A stretch of DNA of 64,000 nucleotides from Arcobacter cryaerophilus gv. crypticus (GCF_002993025.1 NZ_NXGI01000002.1:1-64000), one strand, 5' to 3'. Counted from the first letter of the stretch, positions 18,877 through 27,485 are shown. The notes: generated from the letters alone by a model not told the origin. Numbers and translations: made by a program.

Positions 18877-19494
18877 TTAATTTTCTTTTGATAAAGTTGG
18901 TAGATTCCATTTTTTATAGTAAGCAAGTACTCTTAAAACAACTCCAAATATAAATACAAGAATAAGTGAAAATAGATTTCTAAGCTCAAAAATTTCTAAA
19001 ATATAAACAACACTTCCAATAATAAGTGCAACGGTTGCATAAAACTCTGAAACCAAAATAAAAGGCATTCTGTTTATTAAAACATCTCTAATAGTTCCAC
19101 CACCAACAGCTGTTATAAATGCAAGCATTACAGCACTTAAGAAGTTAAAACCACTCTCAATTGCAATTATTGCACCTGTTATTGCAAATGATGAAAGTCC
19201 AATTGCATCTGAGATTACAAATGCCCATTTACCTTCAAGATTTGTAATTTTGTGAAGTTTAAATAGCATGGCTATTAAAACTGTTGCAATTACCAAACTA
19301 AGAGGTAAGTTTGAAGTAAAAACATAAGGAGTTCTATCTGCTAGAACATCTCTTGTCATTCCACCACCAAAAGCAGTTAAAAATGCAGAAATAAAAACTC
19401 CTAAAATATCAAGTTTACAGTGAACACCAATTAAAAAACCACTTAAAGCAAAAGAGATAATACCTATAATATCAGCAATCTCTAGTGCGCTCAT
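18877..19494 (-). CDS. Trimeric intracellular cation (TRIC) channel family membrane protein
   Basis: The 205 residues hold seven hydrophobic helices arranged as two repeats. Each carries the UPF0126/TRIC signature: AFGGGMTRDVLADRTP near residue 41 and AVGGGTIRDVLINRMPF near residue 128. Bacterial members (YicG type) form potassium-permeable trimers. Its start codon overlaps the thyX stop by four bases, suggesting translational coupling, though no functional link is known. Confidence 0.87.
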   Translation of the reverse strand: MSALEIADIIGIISFALSGFLIGVHCKLDILGVFISAFLTAFGGGMTRDVLADRTPYVFTSNLPLSLVIATVLIAMLFKLHKITNLEGKWAFVISDAIGLSSFAITGAIIAIESGFNFLSAVMLAFITAVGGGTIRDVLINRMPFILVSEFYATVALIIGSVVYILEIFELRNLFSLILVFIFGVVLRVLAYYKKWNLPTLSKEN

Positions 19495-20312
19495 TTAAGA
19501 AGCTCTTGCATTGCAATTGCAGTTTGTCTTATCTCCCATTGAGCATGTTCATCAAGTCTTAGTTTAAAATAATTATCAAGCTGTTTTGGCATAAATGCAC
19601 CCCAAATTTGTGTATATCCCATTTGTGGAATTACTCTTCTTGCTTCTTGAGGTTTAACTCCATTTTCAAGTAATTCAAAATATAAATCTTCACTTTGTTT
19701 TATTAAGTCTTGTACTTTTTGATTATCTTTTAATTTTTCACTAACATAAAATTCAAAAGGTACTCTTTTAGCACTTACATATCTTCTACTTAATTCTTGC
19801 CAAGAAATTCTGTGTCTTACCATTTGACTTCTTGTAGGAAAATCTACTTTAAATAAAAATACTTTGAAATAATCTTTTATGATATTACACTCTTCTTGTG
19901 TATTAAAAATAGTTCTAATATCAAAACTAAATTTATCTTTATCATTTTCAAAATCATAAACAAGTGCTCTATAATTTGTAAGCAAATATCTATCATCTAA
20001 AATTTCACCAAATTTTTTACAATTTGAATACTCCAATTTTAAAATCTCTTGATGTTTAGAATTTTCATAATCAAGTAAAACTGGAACAAACTCAAAGCTA
20101 GAACTTGGTAATCCCATACTTTCAGCCATAAGTCTATTATATAAACTTTCACTTCCAAGTGCTTTTGGATTTTGGTAACAAATTGAAGCAACTTGTGTAA
20201 TAGCTAAAATTCTATTTTCTTCATTTAAATTTGCTTTTGAAAAATCCCAATTCTCTACAAAACCAATATTGTCATTTAAGATATTTTGTTTTTCATTTAT
20301 TTTTTCTATCAC
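19491..20312 (-). CDS. thyX: FAD-dependent thymidylate synthase ThyX
   Basis: ThyX makes dTMP using methylene-THF and flavin. The diagnostic ThyX motif is present as RHRISWQELSRRY, near residue 180. The C-terminal LRLDEHAQWEIRQTA matches the end of the family. I prefer the GTG at 20312, giving VIEKINEKQNILNDNIG, because an AAAGG site lies 7 bases upstream. An ATG at 20372 would add 20 residues overlapping the sensor kinase stop. It is 273 residues with this start. It sits downstream of the SHP-associated two-component genes in the same direction. Confidence 0.9.
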   Translation of the reverse strand: MIEKINEKQNILNDNIGFVENWDFSKANLNEENRILAITQVASICYQNPKALGSESLYNRLMAESMGLPSSSFEFVPVLLDYENSKHQEILKLEYSNCKKFGEILDDRYLLTNYRALVYDFENDKDKFSFDIRTIFNTQEECNIIKDYFKVFLFKVDFPTRSQMVRHRISWQELSRRYVSAKRVPFEFYVSEKLKDNQKVQDLIKQSEDLYFELLENGVKPQEARRVIPQMGYTQIWGAFMPKQLDNYFKLRLDEHAQWEIRQTAIAMQELLK

Positions 20313-20371
20313 TATTTTGCCTTTATAAAAAATTGAATTTAGATTATACAAAATCTCTAATGATATATTCA

Positions 20372-21562
20372 TTATAAAATGATTTTAAATATATTAAATC
20401 CATTTTTATAGATATAAATAAGTTGAAAATTATGTTTATCAAGAATCTTTTTTACAATGCTCAAACCTAAGCCAAAGCCATCTCTTTGAATAAGTTCTTG
20501 TGTAAAAGGTTTTAAATAGTACTCTAAATCTTTTGATAGTTTTTCACCACTATTTGAAATAGAGATTTGATTTTTATCAACTTTTATAATAATTGGAAAA
20601 GCTGTAGCATATTTTAAAGCATTATCAATAAGATTTTTAAGTGCGATTGATAGATAATTCAAATCAGCTTCTATTTTAAAATCTTCAGAAATCTCTATTT
20701 TGATTTTTGATTCATCTTCTAAATATAATTTTCCCAAAGATTCTAAAATCAAAGTTTCCGCACTAAATGTTTTTATATCTAAGTTTGTAATATTTAGTTT
20801 TTCAAGCTCAATTAGCTCGTTTGTAAGTCTTTCTAAATCATTGAAAATCTTTTTAAGTAGCTCTTTTTTTGAAAAATCATCTATTTTTTCTATTACAAAT
20901 TTTCCTTTTGCTATTGGAGTTCTTAACTCATGACCAATATCACGAAGTAGCTCTTCTCTTGTTTTTATAGAGTTTTCAATTGAACTTGCCATATTATTAA
21001 AACTCTTTGCTAAAGTTCCAATCTCATCGTTGGATTTTATATCTATTCTTGTTGATAAATCACCATTTGCAAAAGCTTTTATATCTTTTGTGATAGTTTT
21101 TAGAGGGCTTAAAAGTTTAATTATAAATAAAAACATCATTAAAAGTGCAAAAATATCCAAAAATACCAATATATTTAAAATATTTTTATCACTTAAATTC
21201 TCTTCATCTAATGCTTTAAAAGTATATAACTCATCCAAATATTTTATTTTTAGAATATAAATATTCGATGATTTATACTTTAAGATAGAAATCTCTCCAA
21301 ATGTAGAGCTTTGAGAATATATAGTTTCTAAATTATTTTTATCTAAAAAAATTACTTTTTCTAAACCATTTTTTAAAATCAAAGAATCTAAATAATTTTT
21401 ATTTTCTATATTTCTAAAAATATCATCAATAACTTTTAGGTATTTTTCTTTTGCAAAATTATCAACTCTTTTTGAATTTATATTATCAATCCATACTCCA
21501 ATTATACTCATTAGAATAAAACTTAAAATAAAAAGGATAGTTAGTTTTTTAAATATTGACAT
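20372..21562 (-). CDS. Sensor histidine kinase of the SHP cytochrome cluster
   Basis: The 396-residue protein has a first membrane helix at residues 7-25, a periplasmic region of about 100 residues, a second helix near 130-150, and a HAMP linker (LLSPLKTITKDIKAFANGDL). The dimerisation helix carries the phosphoacceptor in RDIGHELRTPIAKG, and the ATPase domain has NLIDNALKYA (N box) and GFGLGLSIVKKIL (G2 box). It is one base after its response regulator. The periplasmic sensor domain is too short and diverged to name a ligand. The position downstream of heme proteins and a Spy-like protein suggests a redox or envelope signal. Confidence 0.88.
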   Translation of the reverse strand: MSIFKKLTILFILSFILMSIIGVWIDNINSKRVDNFAKEKYLKVIDDIFRNIENKNYLDSLILKNGLEKVIFLDKNNLETIYSQSSTFGEISILKYKSSNIYILKIKYLDELYTFKALDEENLSDKNILNILVFLDIFALLMMFLFIIKLLSPLKTITKDIKAFANGDLSTRIDIKSNDEIGTLAKSFNNMASSIENSIKTREELLRDIGHELRTPIAKGKFVIEKIDDFSKKELLKKIFNDLERLTNELIELEKLNITNLDIKTFSAETLILESLGKLYLEDESKIKIEISEDFKIEADLNYLSIALKNLIDNALKYATAFPIIIKVDKNQISISNSGEKLSKDLEYYLKPFTQELIQRDGFGLGLSIVKKILDKHNFQLIYIYKNGFNIFKIIL

Positions 21563-21563
21563 T

Positions 21564-22229
21564 TTATCCTACAAACTTATAACCAATTCCCCAAACAGAT
21601 TTTATATATTTAGGGTTTTTTGAATCATCACCAATTTTTGCTCTAATATTTGATATGTGCATATCAATAGTTCTATTTTTTGTATTAAAATCTAAAGAAC
21701 TCGCATTTAAAATCTGCTCTCTTGAAGATATTTTATTTTTATTTTCAACTAAATAAATAAAAATTTCAAACTCTATTTTTGTAAAATCAATTGCATAATC
21801 ATCTATTAAAACAGTTCTATTATCTTTATCTATTGTAAAATCAGCAACCTTAAAAGATTTATTTGAATTTCGTTTTAAAATAGACTCTATTCTTAAAACC
21901 AACTCTCGTGGCTCATATGGTTTTGCAAGATAATCATCAGCTCCAAGCTCAAAGCCGTGTATTTTGTTTCCTATATCACCTCTTGCAGTTGAGATAATTA
22001 TAGGTATATTTTTTATGCTTTTTAGTTTATTAAATAGATCAAAACCATCCATAAACGGAAGCATTAAATCTAAAATTATAATAGAGTAGTCACTGTTTAT
22101 TTTAAAATCTTCTAAAACATCTTTCGGATTATCAAAAGCAGTGACAACAAATCCATAATCTTTTAGATAATCAACTATTAAAGATTGCATTTGTAAATCA
22201 TCTTCAATTAGTAAAACTTTTTTATTCAA
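21564..22229 (-). CDS. OmpR-family response regulator of the SHP cytochrome cluster
   Basis: The 221-residue regulator has a receiver domain with the acidic pair EDD near residue 9, the phosphoacceptor aspartate in IIILDLMLPFMDGF, the conserved threonine/serine in IPIIISTARGD and lysine in YLAKPYEP. The C-terminal winged helix contains DFTKIEFEIFIYLVENKNKI and the recognition region RTIDMHISNIRAKIGDD. It overlaps the upstream Spy-like gene by eight bases and is followed by its kinase after one base, so the module is translationally coupled. Confidence 0.9.
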   Translation of the reverse strand: MNKKVLLIEDDLQMQSLIVDYLKDYGFVVTAFDNPKDVLEDFKINSDYSIIILDLMLPFMDGFDLFNKLKSIKNIPIIISTARGDIGNKIHGFELGADDYLAKPYEPRELVLRIESILKRNSNKSFKVADFTIDKDNRTVLIDDYAIDFTKIEFEIFIYLVENKNKISSREQILNASSLDFNTKNRTIDMHISNIRAKIGDDSKNPKYIKSVWGIGYKFVG

Positions 22230-22611
22230 TTATCCACTCCTTGAAATGATCTGCAAATTCGTCTCTTTGCTCTTCATTTAAAATCTCTAATATCTTTTTT
22301 ATTCTTTTAGCTTCTAAAATTGTAGCCTTTTTTTTGATTTCCATACTTTTTTGAATATATAATTTTTCATCAAAATTTGACTCTTCTATTAAATCTTCAA
22401 TATCATCTTCAATATCATCTTTAAATTCATAAAACTCTTTATACTCATCTTTTAGCTCTAAAAGAATATTTTTTATAGCTTTTATTTGTTTCTCATCTAA
22501 ATTTAAATAATCCAAATTTTTATAAGAGTGCTTATATTTTTTGTAATCATCATCACCATTTAGAAACAAAAATATACTACATAAAATCAGAAATATCTTT
22601 AATATTTTCAT
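22222..22611 (-). CDS. Spy/CpxP-like periplasmic protein
   Basis: The 129-residue protein starts with a signal peptide (MKILKIFLILCSIFLFLNG). The rest is an all-helical, very acidic and basic sequence with the pattern NLDEKQIKAIKNILLELKDE and ILEILNEEQRDEFADHFKEW, two LTxxQ-like helices typical of the Spy/CpxP metal-resistance family. Such proteins act as periplasmic chaperones or as inhibitors of an adjacent sensor kinase. It lies directly upstream of the response regulator and kinase, and overlaps the end of the second diheme cytochrome reading frame by 35 bases. Confidence 0.7.
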   Translation of the reverse strand: MKILKIFLILCSIFLFLNGDDDYKKYKHSYKNLDYLNLDEKQIKAIKNILLELKDEYKEFYEFKDDIEDDIEDLIEESNFDEKLYIQKSMEIKKKATILEAKRIKKILEILNEEQRDEFADHFKEWIIE

Positions 22612-22940
22612 TTTCGATTAATCCTTTTTCAATATCACTATGACAAGCTTTACAGTTTGCAACACTTTTTACTTTTTCATTTTTAAAGACTTCTTTTGGA
22701 ATCTTTTTGTGCTTTCTTTCCCAATAAGTAGTTTTTGTTAAAGCAATTATATCTTTATTGCCTATTGAATTTATAAAATTCCAACTAGCTTTCATGGTTG
22801 AAGTTTCTGCACTATTTTTTAATAAAAAACTCAAAATATCTTGATTTGTTTCTTCATTTAAACTTGCATCATCGCCAAAGTGATTTTCTAAATCACTCAT
22901 TATTAATTCCCATGATTTTTTAGGTAATAGATTTGGTGGG
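22577..22940 (-). pseudogene. Diheme cytochrome c part of a cytochrome b-DHC fusion, out of frame with its 5' half
   Basis: This frame continues the cytochrome b gene after a one-base shift at the CCC run (plus-strand GGG at 22938-22940). The joined sequence would read CGSCHTLY then PPNLLPKKSWELIM, aligning without a gap to CGSCHFAY then QAGLLPSNSWNKMM in the intact diheme cytochrome at 23828-24328. The shared NHFGDDASL and the second heme site CKACHSDIEKG follow. On its own the frame has no good start, and its first heme site lies in the other frame. It is either a real mutation, a sequencing error, or recoding. Confidence 0.7.
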
Positions 22941-23705
22941 ATAAAGAGTATGGCAACTTCCACACTCGTTTACAAAAGCTACATTTTGTGTTTTATAATC
23001 AATTGGCTCAAATTTTGAAGCAACTAAAGCATTATCTGGTTTATAAAGATTAAAAATCAAAAAAGCTATAAAAGCTACAAACATAAAAATAGCAAATAGT
23101 TTTTGAAAAAATGAGAGTTTTATACTCTCATCTTCATAAGTCATTTTATATCCAGTTGCTATAGAGTTTAGAGTTTCATGTTTTTTATGAAATAATCTAT
23201 CAAAAGCAATTCCAACTAAATGTGCAATAATTAAAAAAATAAGAAAATTTGCAAAGAATTCATGAATCTCTTTAAAAAGTTTCATATTTTTAAAAAAAGA
23301 GTCATTTAAAAAAGATGCTAATCCCTTTCCATCTTGTATTCCATAAGCTAAAACTCCCGTAACAATTACAATAAAAGTAACAATTAGCATAGCTATCATC
23401 ACATAAGATGCTAATGGATTGTGTCCTATATATTTTTGCTCATTTTTTAAAGAGCCATCGAAAATATTTTTTAAAAACTCTTTAGCTTCATTTTTATTTG
23501 CTGGGAAATCTTTAAATAAGGAGTATTTTGGACCAAAATATCCCCAATAAACTCTAAAAAATAATAAAATCAAAATAGAGTAACCAGCAATTGCATGAAA
23601 TTTTAGAAGTTTATCATCGTCTGTTAAGAAAGCAATTAGAATAAACAAAGCAAACAAGAGATGAAAAACTCTTGTTGGTAATGACCAAATATATGATTTT
23701 TGCAT
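22920..23705 (-). CDS. Cytochrome b561-type membrane protein of the SHP/DHC cluster
   Basis: The 261-residue frame has four main membrane helices with heme-ligand histidines in the pattern LPTRVFHLLFALF, LKFHAIAGYSILILLFFRVYWG, EIHEFFANFLIFLIIAHLVGIAFDRLF. This is the cytochrome b/b6 (Ni-Fe hydrogenase/b561) arrangement that passes electrons between quinol and periplasmic cytochromes. A fifth helix leads to a periplasmic tail with a single heme site CGSCH. The frame then closes prematurely with TKSIT. The intact product would be about 380 residues, a cytochrome b fused to a diheme cytochrome. It is preceded by a 120-bp spacer rich in hairpins. Confidence 0.85.
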   Translation of the reverse strand: MQKSYIWSLPTRVFHLLFALFILIAFLTDDDKLLKFHAIAGYSILILLFFRVYWGYFGPKYSLFKDFPANKNEAKEFLKNIFDGSLKNEQKYIGHNPLASYVMIAMLIVTFIVIVTGVLAYGIQDGKGLASFLNDSFFKNMKLFKEIHEFFANFLIFLIIAHLVGIAFDRLFHKKHETLNSIATGYKMTYEDESIKLSFFQKLFAIFMFVAFIAFLIFNLYKPDNALVASKFEPIDYKTQNVAFVNECGSCHTLYPTKSIT

Positions 23706-23722
23706 ATGAATCCTTTTAAATA

Positions 23723-23818
23723 GTTCCTATTTAAAAGGAACCAAATCTTTTATTACTACTTTTTATAACGAATATTAAAAATATTCTAAAAAGTAGCAAA
23801 AACCTAAAGAGCTTTTAG
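23723..23818 (-). other. Three consecutive hairpins in the DHC-cytochrome b spacer
   Basis: The spacer holds GTTCCT/AGGAAC at 23723-23741, a long stem at 23756-23796 (CTACTTTTT/AAAAAGTAG outside, GAATATT/AATATTC inside), and TAAAG-GCTTTT pairing with AAAAGC-TTTA at about 23804-23830. Such stacking suggests differential stability or partial termination of the mRNA between the highly needed soluble cytochromes and the membrane protein. Confidence 0.45.
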
Positions 23819-23827
23819 AAAAAAGCT

Positions 23828-24328
23828 TTATTTCTCCCATTTTCCATAATTTGGAATATTTACATCATCATCGCTAAAAATACCTTTTTTGGCATTTTGA
23901 TGACAAGCGGTGCAGTTAAACAAACCTTTAACCTCTTTTTGAGTGATTAAATGCTCTTTTATATCTCTATGTTTCTTTTTCATATATGGCATTTTTGAAA
24001 TAGAATCAGGAATAGTCCCATTTAAATTCTCAACTATTTTTCTACTTCTTTTATTATTCATACTTTTTTCAGCACTATTTTCATTTAAATAGCCAACTAG
24101 AGTTTGAAAAGTTTTCTCATCTACACTTGCATCATCACCAAAGTGGTCACTTAAATTTGACATCATTTTATTCCAAGAGTTACTAGGAAGTAATCCTGCT
24201 TGATATGCAAAGTGGCAACTACCACACTCTTTTTCATAAATTGTATTATCAACTGGTTTAATAGTTACATCCATTTTTCCAGCAAATAAACAACAAGAAG
24301 TTAAACCTAAAAGAATTATTATTTTCAT
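23828..24328 (-). CDS. Periplasmic diheme cytochrome c (DHC type)
   Basis: The 166-residue protein has a signal peptide (MKIIILLGLTSCCLFAG). It has two c-type heme sites: CGSCHFAY near residue 35 and CTACHQNAKKG near residue 142. Between them lies the conserved LLPSNSWNKMMSNL and DHFGDDASVDEKT stretch of the DHC family, which is known as the electron donor partner of the oxygen-binding cytochrome SHP. It follows the DUF1924 gene by 16 bases. A near-duplicate of its heme domain is encoded, frameshifted, in the next gene. Confidence 0.87.
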   Translation of the reverse strand: MKIIILLGLTSCCLFAGKMDVTIKPVDNTIYEKECGSCHFAYQAGLLPSNSWNKMMSNLSDHFGDDASVDEKTFQTLVGYLNENSAEKSMNNKRSRKIVENLNGTIPDSISKMPYMKKKHRDIKEHLITQKEVKGLFNCTACHQNAKKGIFSDDDVNIPNYGKWEK

Positions 24329-24343
24329 CTTTAAGCTCCTTTG

Positions 24344-24745
24344 TTACTTGTTGATGATGTAAGTAATTACATCACCTTTTTCAAGTGCAGTTCCTTCACG
24401 ATTGTAAACATCATTGAAATTTCTTTTTAACCATTTTTCAATCTCTGTTTTATCTGTAAATCTTTTTGGATTTGCTTTTGGAGATAGAGCATCTATTGTT
24501 TTTCCTGTAAAATGATTTTGATTTGCTTTGTATAAATCTGTACCATGGCAAGATGCGCAAGAGACTAATTCACCTTTTTTTCCAATATGTTTTGATAAAA
24601 AAATCTCTTCGCCTCTTTTATAATCAAAACCTTTGAAAGATGAATTAGTTTTTAAAACTTCTTGTTTTAAAGAGTCTAAAAAATCATCAACTGTAGCACT
24701 AAAACTCAAAGTTGCAACTAAAGTTGCTATTAGAAATGCTTTCAC
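24344..24745 (-). CDS. DUF1924 cytochrome c, SHP (sphaeroides heme protein) family
   Basis: The 133-residue protein has a signal peptide (MKAFLIATLVATLSFSA) and a single heme site VSCASCHGTDLYKANQN near residue 60. The preceding FLSKHIGKKGELV and the later LSPKANPKRFTDKTEIEKWL are typical of the DUF1924/SHP family. SHP cytochromes bind oxygen or nitric oxide at a high-spin heme, and their genes are usually followed by DHC and a cytochrome b, exactly as here. The first gene of the cluster, it probably carries the main promoter. Physiological role is still unsettled in the family. Confidence 0.85.
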   Translation of the reverse strand: MKAFLIATLVATLSFSATVDDFLDSLKQEVLKTNSSFKGFDYKRGEEIFLSKHIGKKGELVSCASCHGTDLYKANQNHFTGKTIDALSPKANPKRFTDKTEIEKWLKRNFNDVYNREGTALEKGDVITYIINK

Positions 24746-24822
24746 AATTTACTCCTAAATATTTTTATATTTAGAATTGTAAAAGAATAGTTTAAAGATA
24801 TTATGTTTTTTTACTTGACAAT

Positions 24823-25185
24823 TTATTTACAAATATCAAATAATATAATTAACCATGTAATTACAAAAATAGAGATACTAATAAATACAATAGTACTTCC
24901 AACATCTTTAGCACGACCAGCCATAGGATTATGTTCAAGAGTTACTAAATCTACTACTCTTTCTATTGCACTATTTATGGCTTCAGCTAAAATCATTCCC
25001 ATTAAAGTTATAAATAAAATAGCTTTATTTGTTAAGTTTGTATCAATAAAAATAATTACAGGAATTAGAAGAATTGTTACTATTAGCTCAATTTTAAATG
25101 AAGTTTCATTTTTTATTAAGTCAATTAAACCTTTTAATGCATAAGATGTATTTTTAAAAAAGTTATATTTTGGTTGATTTCTCAA
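24823..25185 (-). CDS. dgkA: Diacylglycerol kinase DgkA
   Basis: DgkA phosphorylates diacylglycerol to phosphatidate. The 120-residue protein has three membrane helices and the signature EAINSAIERVVDLVTLEHNP near residues 64-83, plus MAGRAKDVGSTIVF. Its start overlaps the PAP2 gene. DgkA recycles the diacylglycerol released when EptA transfers phosphoethanolamine from phosphatidylethanolamine, so the neighbourhood makes biochemical sense. Confidence 0.93.
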   Translation of the reverse strand: MRNQPKYNFFKNTSYALKGLIDLIKNETSFKIELIVTILLIPVIIFIDTNLTNKAILFITLMGMILAEAINSAIERVVDLVTLEHNPMAGRAKDVGSTIVFISISIFVITWLIILFDICK

Positions 25186-25867
25186 AGTTTTGCCTTATTA
25201 TGAGTTTATGAATAATTAAAATTACTAAGCAAGCTAATATCATAGTAACTAATGTATGACTTAAAAAGTGGTCACCAATTAATATTTTATATCCGCCAGT
25301 TAATACACCTACTGTTATACCAAAAGCTAGAGCAATTTTTTGATTTCTAGGTTTTTTAAATAAAAAATATAGAGCCATCAAAGAAAAACCCATTGTTGCA
25401 TGACCAGCTGGCCAACATCTTTGTTTTTTTTCTTGAATATAATCTTTTGGATATGATTCAAGAATTTTTACATCAATAAAATCTCCGCCAAATTCTATAA
25501 TATCTACAGGACAAGGAACATTTGTGACACTTTTTAAAGAAGCTAAAGCGGGTACTAAAATAGTACTTAAACATACTATCAATAAACCTTTTTTGTACTT
25601 TTCTAATATTTTAATTCTTTTAAAAAAAGATAAAATTGTTGCAATGAGAATAATAGATGAAAATATTATAAATATTTTTTTAAATCCACTATAAAAAATC
25701 AAATCTGCCAAATAATTATCTTTTGATAAAATCCAAGATTTTGTTTCAAAATTATAAAAAAGAGATTGAAATTCTATATCAAAATCTGTAAATTGAAATA
25801 TTAAAATTACAGCCCAAAATAAAAAGGCTGTAAATATAATTTGTTTATTCTTCTTTTCTAGCTTCAT
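25163..25867 (-). CDS. PAP2-family membrane phosphatase
   Basis: The 234-residue protein has about six hydrophobic helices and the PAP2 motifs KSVTNVPCP (first motif, with the arginine replaced by cysteine as in the lipid A-associated subgroup), AGHATMGFSL (catalytic Ser/His motif) and IGDHFLSHTLVT (third motif). The gene lies between eptA and dgkA with overlaps of 23 bases on both sides. A role in lipid A or undecaprenyl-diphosphate dephosphorylation is likely. Confidence 0.83.
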   Translation of the reverse strand: MKLEKKNKQIIFTAFLFWAVILIFQFTDFDIEFQSLFYNFETKSWILSKDNYLADLIFYSGFKKIFIIFSSIILIATILSFFKRIKILEKYKKGLLIVCLSTILVPALASLKSVTNVPCPVDIIEFGGDFIDVKILESYPKDYIQEKKQRCWPAGHATMGFSLMALYFLFKKPRNQKIALAFGITVGVLTGGYKILIGDHFLSHTLVTMILACLVILIIHKLIIRQNFEKSTKI

Positions 25868-27485
25868 TTAAAATATCCAACTCTTTTTTATATACTTCTG
25901 TTTTTACTTCAAATAGCCCCAAAAGAGTACTAAATAAATTATCATGTGAGTACTCTTTATCTTTATTTTGGTCTATTTTATTTTTGTCGTATTCATGAGC
26001 CATTTGTCCATCATCTAACCAAATAAGAGATGCAACTCTTGTTTGTTCTTTTGGAGCTATTGCATAAGGCATACCATGAAGATATATTCCATTTTCTCCA
26101 AGACTTTCTCCATGGTCAGATACATATAATAATCCTGCTTCATGAGTTCTTGAATATTTTTTTAAAAAATTTATAGCTTTTGATAAAAAATAATCAGTAT
26201 ATAAAATTGCATTATCGTATGCATTACTTATCTCTTCTTGTGTACAATTTTCTAGCTGGTTTGTTTTACATGCAGGTGTAAATTTTTCAAACTCTTTTGG
26301 ATATCTTTTATAATATGCAGGACCGTGATTTCCCATTTGATGAAGAACTATTAATATATCTCTACCTTTGTTTTTTTCTATATAATTTTCAAGACCAACC
26401 AACATTCCTTCATCTCTACACTCTTCATCACAAACACTATTTGTTTTAGGAGTTTGATAATCTTCATAATCAACTCTAAGTGCTACTCCTTTTGAATCAG
26501 AGTTATTATCTCTCCATAAAATTGCAACATCTTGAGTATTATTTAAAACATCTAAAACATTTTTTGTAGAAGCACCTTTTTTATAGCTGTAGTCATCTTT
26601 TGGAAAGATAGAAAACATACAAGGAACTGAATGAGCTGTTGAAGTTCCACAAGAAGACATATTTGTAAAGCTTACAAGATCTTCTTGTTTTAAAAGAGGA
26701 TTTGTCTCTTTAGAATAACCATTTAATGAAAATCTATCTGCTCTTGCAGTCTCTCCAATAACTAAAATAATCAACTCTTTAGGTTCATTTTCATCTTCAA
26801 CTACTTTTGAATCCAAACCAATATCTTTAATTTCACTTGGTGCTGTATCTAAAGTTTTATTAACATAATTTCCTATGCTATACATCCAATAAATAGGATT
26901 TATATTATATCTTAGAGGTTTATGTTCTCTAAAAAAAGATGTATAAAACTTAGATAAACTAAAAATTATTATAAAAATAATAACTAGAGATAATGTTATA
27001 GTTTTTAATTTTGAAAGCAGTTCACCTTTTAATGATTTATAATTTATTTTAGTTTTATAAACAATATAAGAGGGAATAATTGCTAAAAGAACTGTATAAA
27101 GAACTAATTTAAAACTAAATAAATCAACAGATTCTTTAAAACTTGTTTGCAAACTATTTCTAATCATTTCTGAATCAATAACAACACTATAACTATCCAT
27201 AAAATATGCTGCAAATGCAGAACTTATAAAAATCGTTATTAGTATAGGTTTTGTTGTATATTTTGAACTAAATAGAGTTAATAAAACTATAATTAAAAGC
27301 GTTAAAACAATAGTTATTGATAAAAAAAACAAAATATTTGAGCCAATAAAACCATATGTAAGAATAAGATCTTTGAAAAATTTATAATTATAAAATAGAG
27401 TTAAAAATATAGAGCTAATTATTATTAGTCTATTTTGAGAAAGTCGTAACACTAAAAGGTTCCTTGTAAAAAATTTAGAAATCAT
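25845..27485 (-). CDS. eptA: Lipid A phosphoethanolamine transferase (EptA/MCR family)
   Basis: This inner-membrane enzyme moves phosphoethanolamine from phosphatidylethanolamine to lipid A, lowering binding of cationic peptides and polymyxins. The 546 residues have five N-terminal helices (to about residue 195) and a periplasmic alkaline-phosphatase-like domain. Visible sites are IGETARADRFSLNGY with the nucleophilic threonine, SSCGTSTAHSVPCMFS, ILIVLHQMGNHGPAY and YVSDHGESLGENGIYLHGMP with the zinc ligands. Paired cysteines (such as VCDEEC and PACKTNQLENC) can form the family disulfides. It is the first gene of an eptA-PAP2-dgkA unit. Confidence 0.92.
   Translation of the reverse strand: MISKFFTRNLLVLRLSQNRLIIISSIFLTLFYNYKFFKDLILTYGFIGSNILFFLSITIVLTLLIIVLLTLFSSKYTTKPILITIFISSAFAAYFMDSYSVVIDSEMIRNSLQTSFKESVDLFSFKLVLYTVLLAIIPSYIVYKTKINYKSLKGELLSKLKTITLSLVIIFIIIFSLSKFYTSFFREHKPLRYNINPIYWMYSIGNYVNKTLDTAPSEIKDIGLDSKVVEDENEPKELIILVIGETARADRFSLNGYSKETNPLLKQEDLVSFTNMSSCGTSTAHSVPCMFSIFPKDDYSYKKGASTKNVLDVLNNTQDVAILWRDNNSDSKGVALRVDYEDYQTPKTNSVCDEECRDEGMLVGLENYIEKNKGRDILIVLHQMGNHGPAYYKRYPKEFEKFTPACKTNQLENCTQEEISNAYDNAILYTDYFLSKAINFLKKYSRTHEAGLLYVSDHGESLGENGIYLHGMPYAIAPKEQTRVASLIWLDDGQMAHEYDKNKIDQNKDKEYSHDNLFSTLLGLFEVKTEVYKKELDILNEARKEE

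Noticed and set aside
24803-25144. Plus-strand frame opposite dgkA
   Set aside because: It is the mirror of a clear DgkA on the other strand and has no ribosome site or family features.
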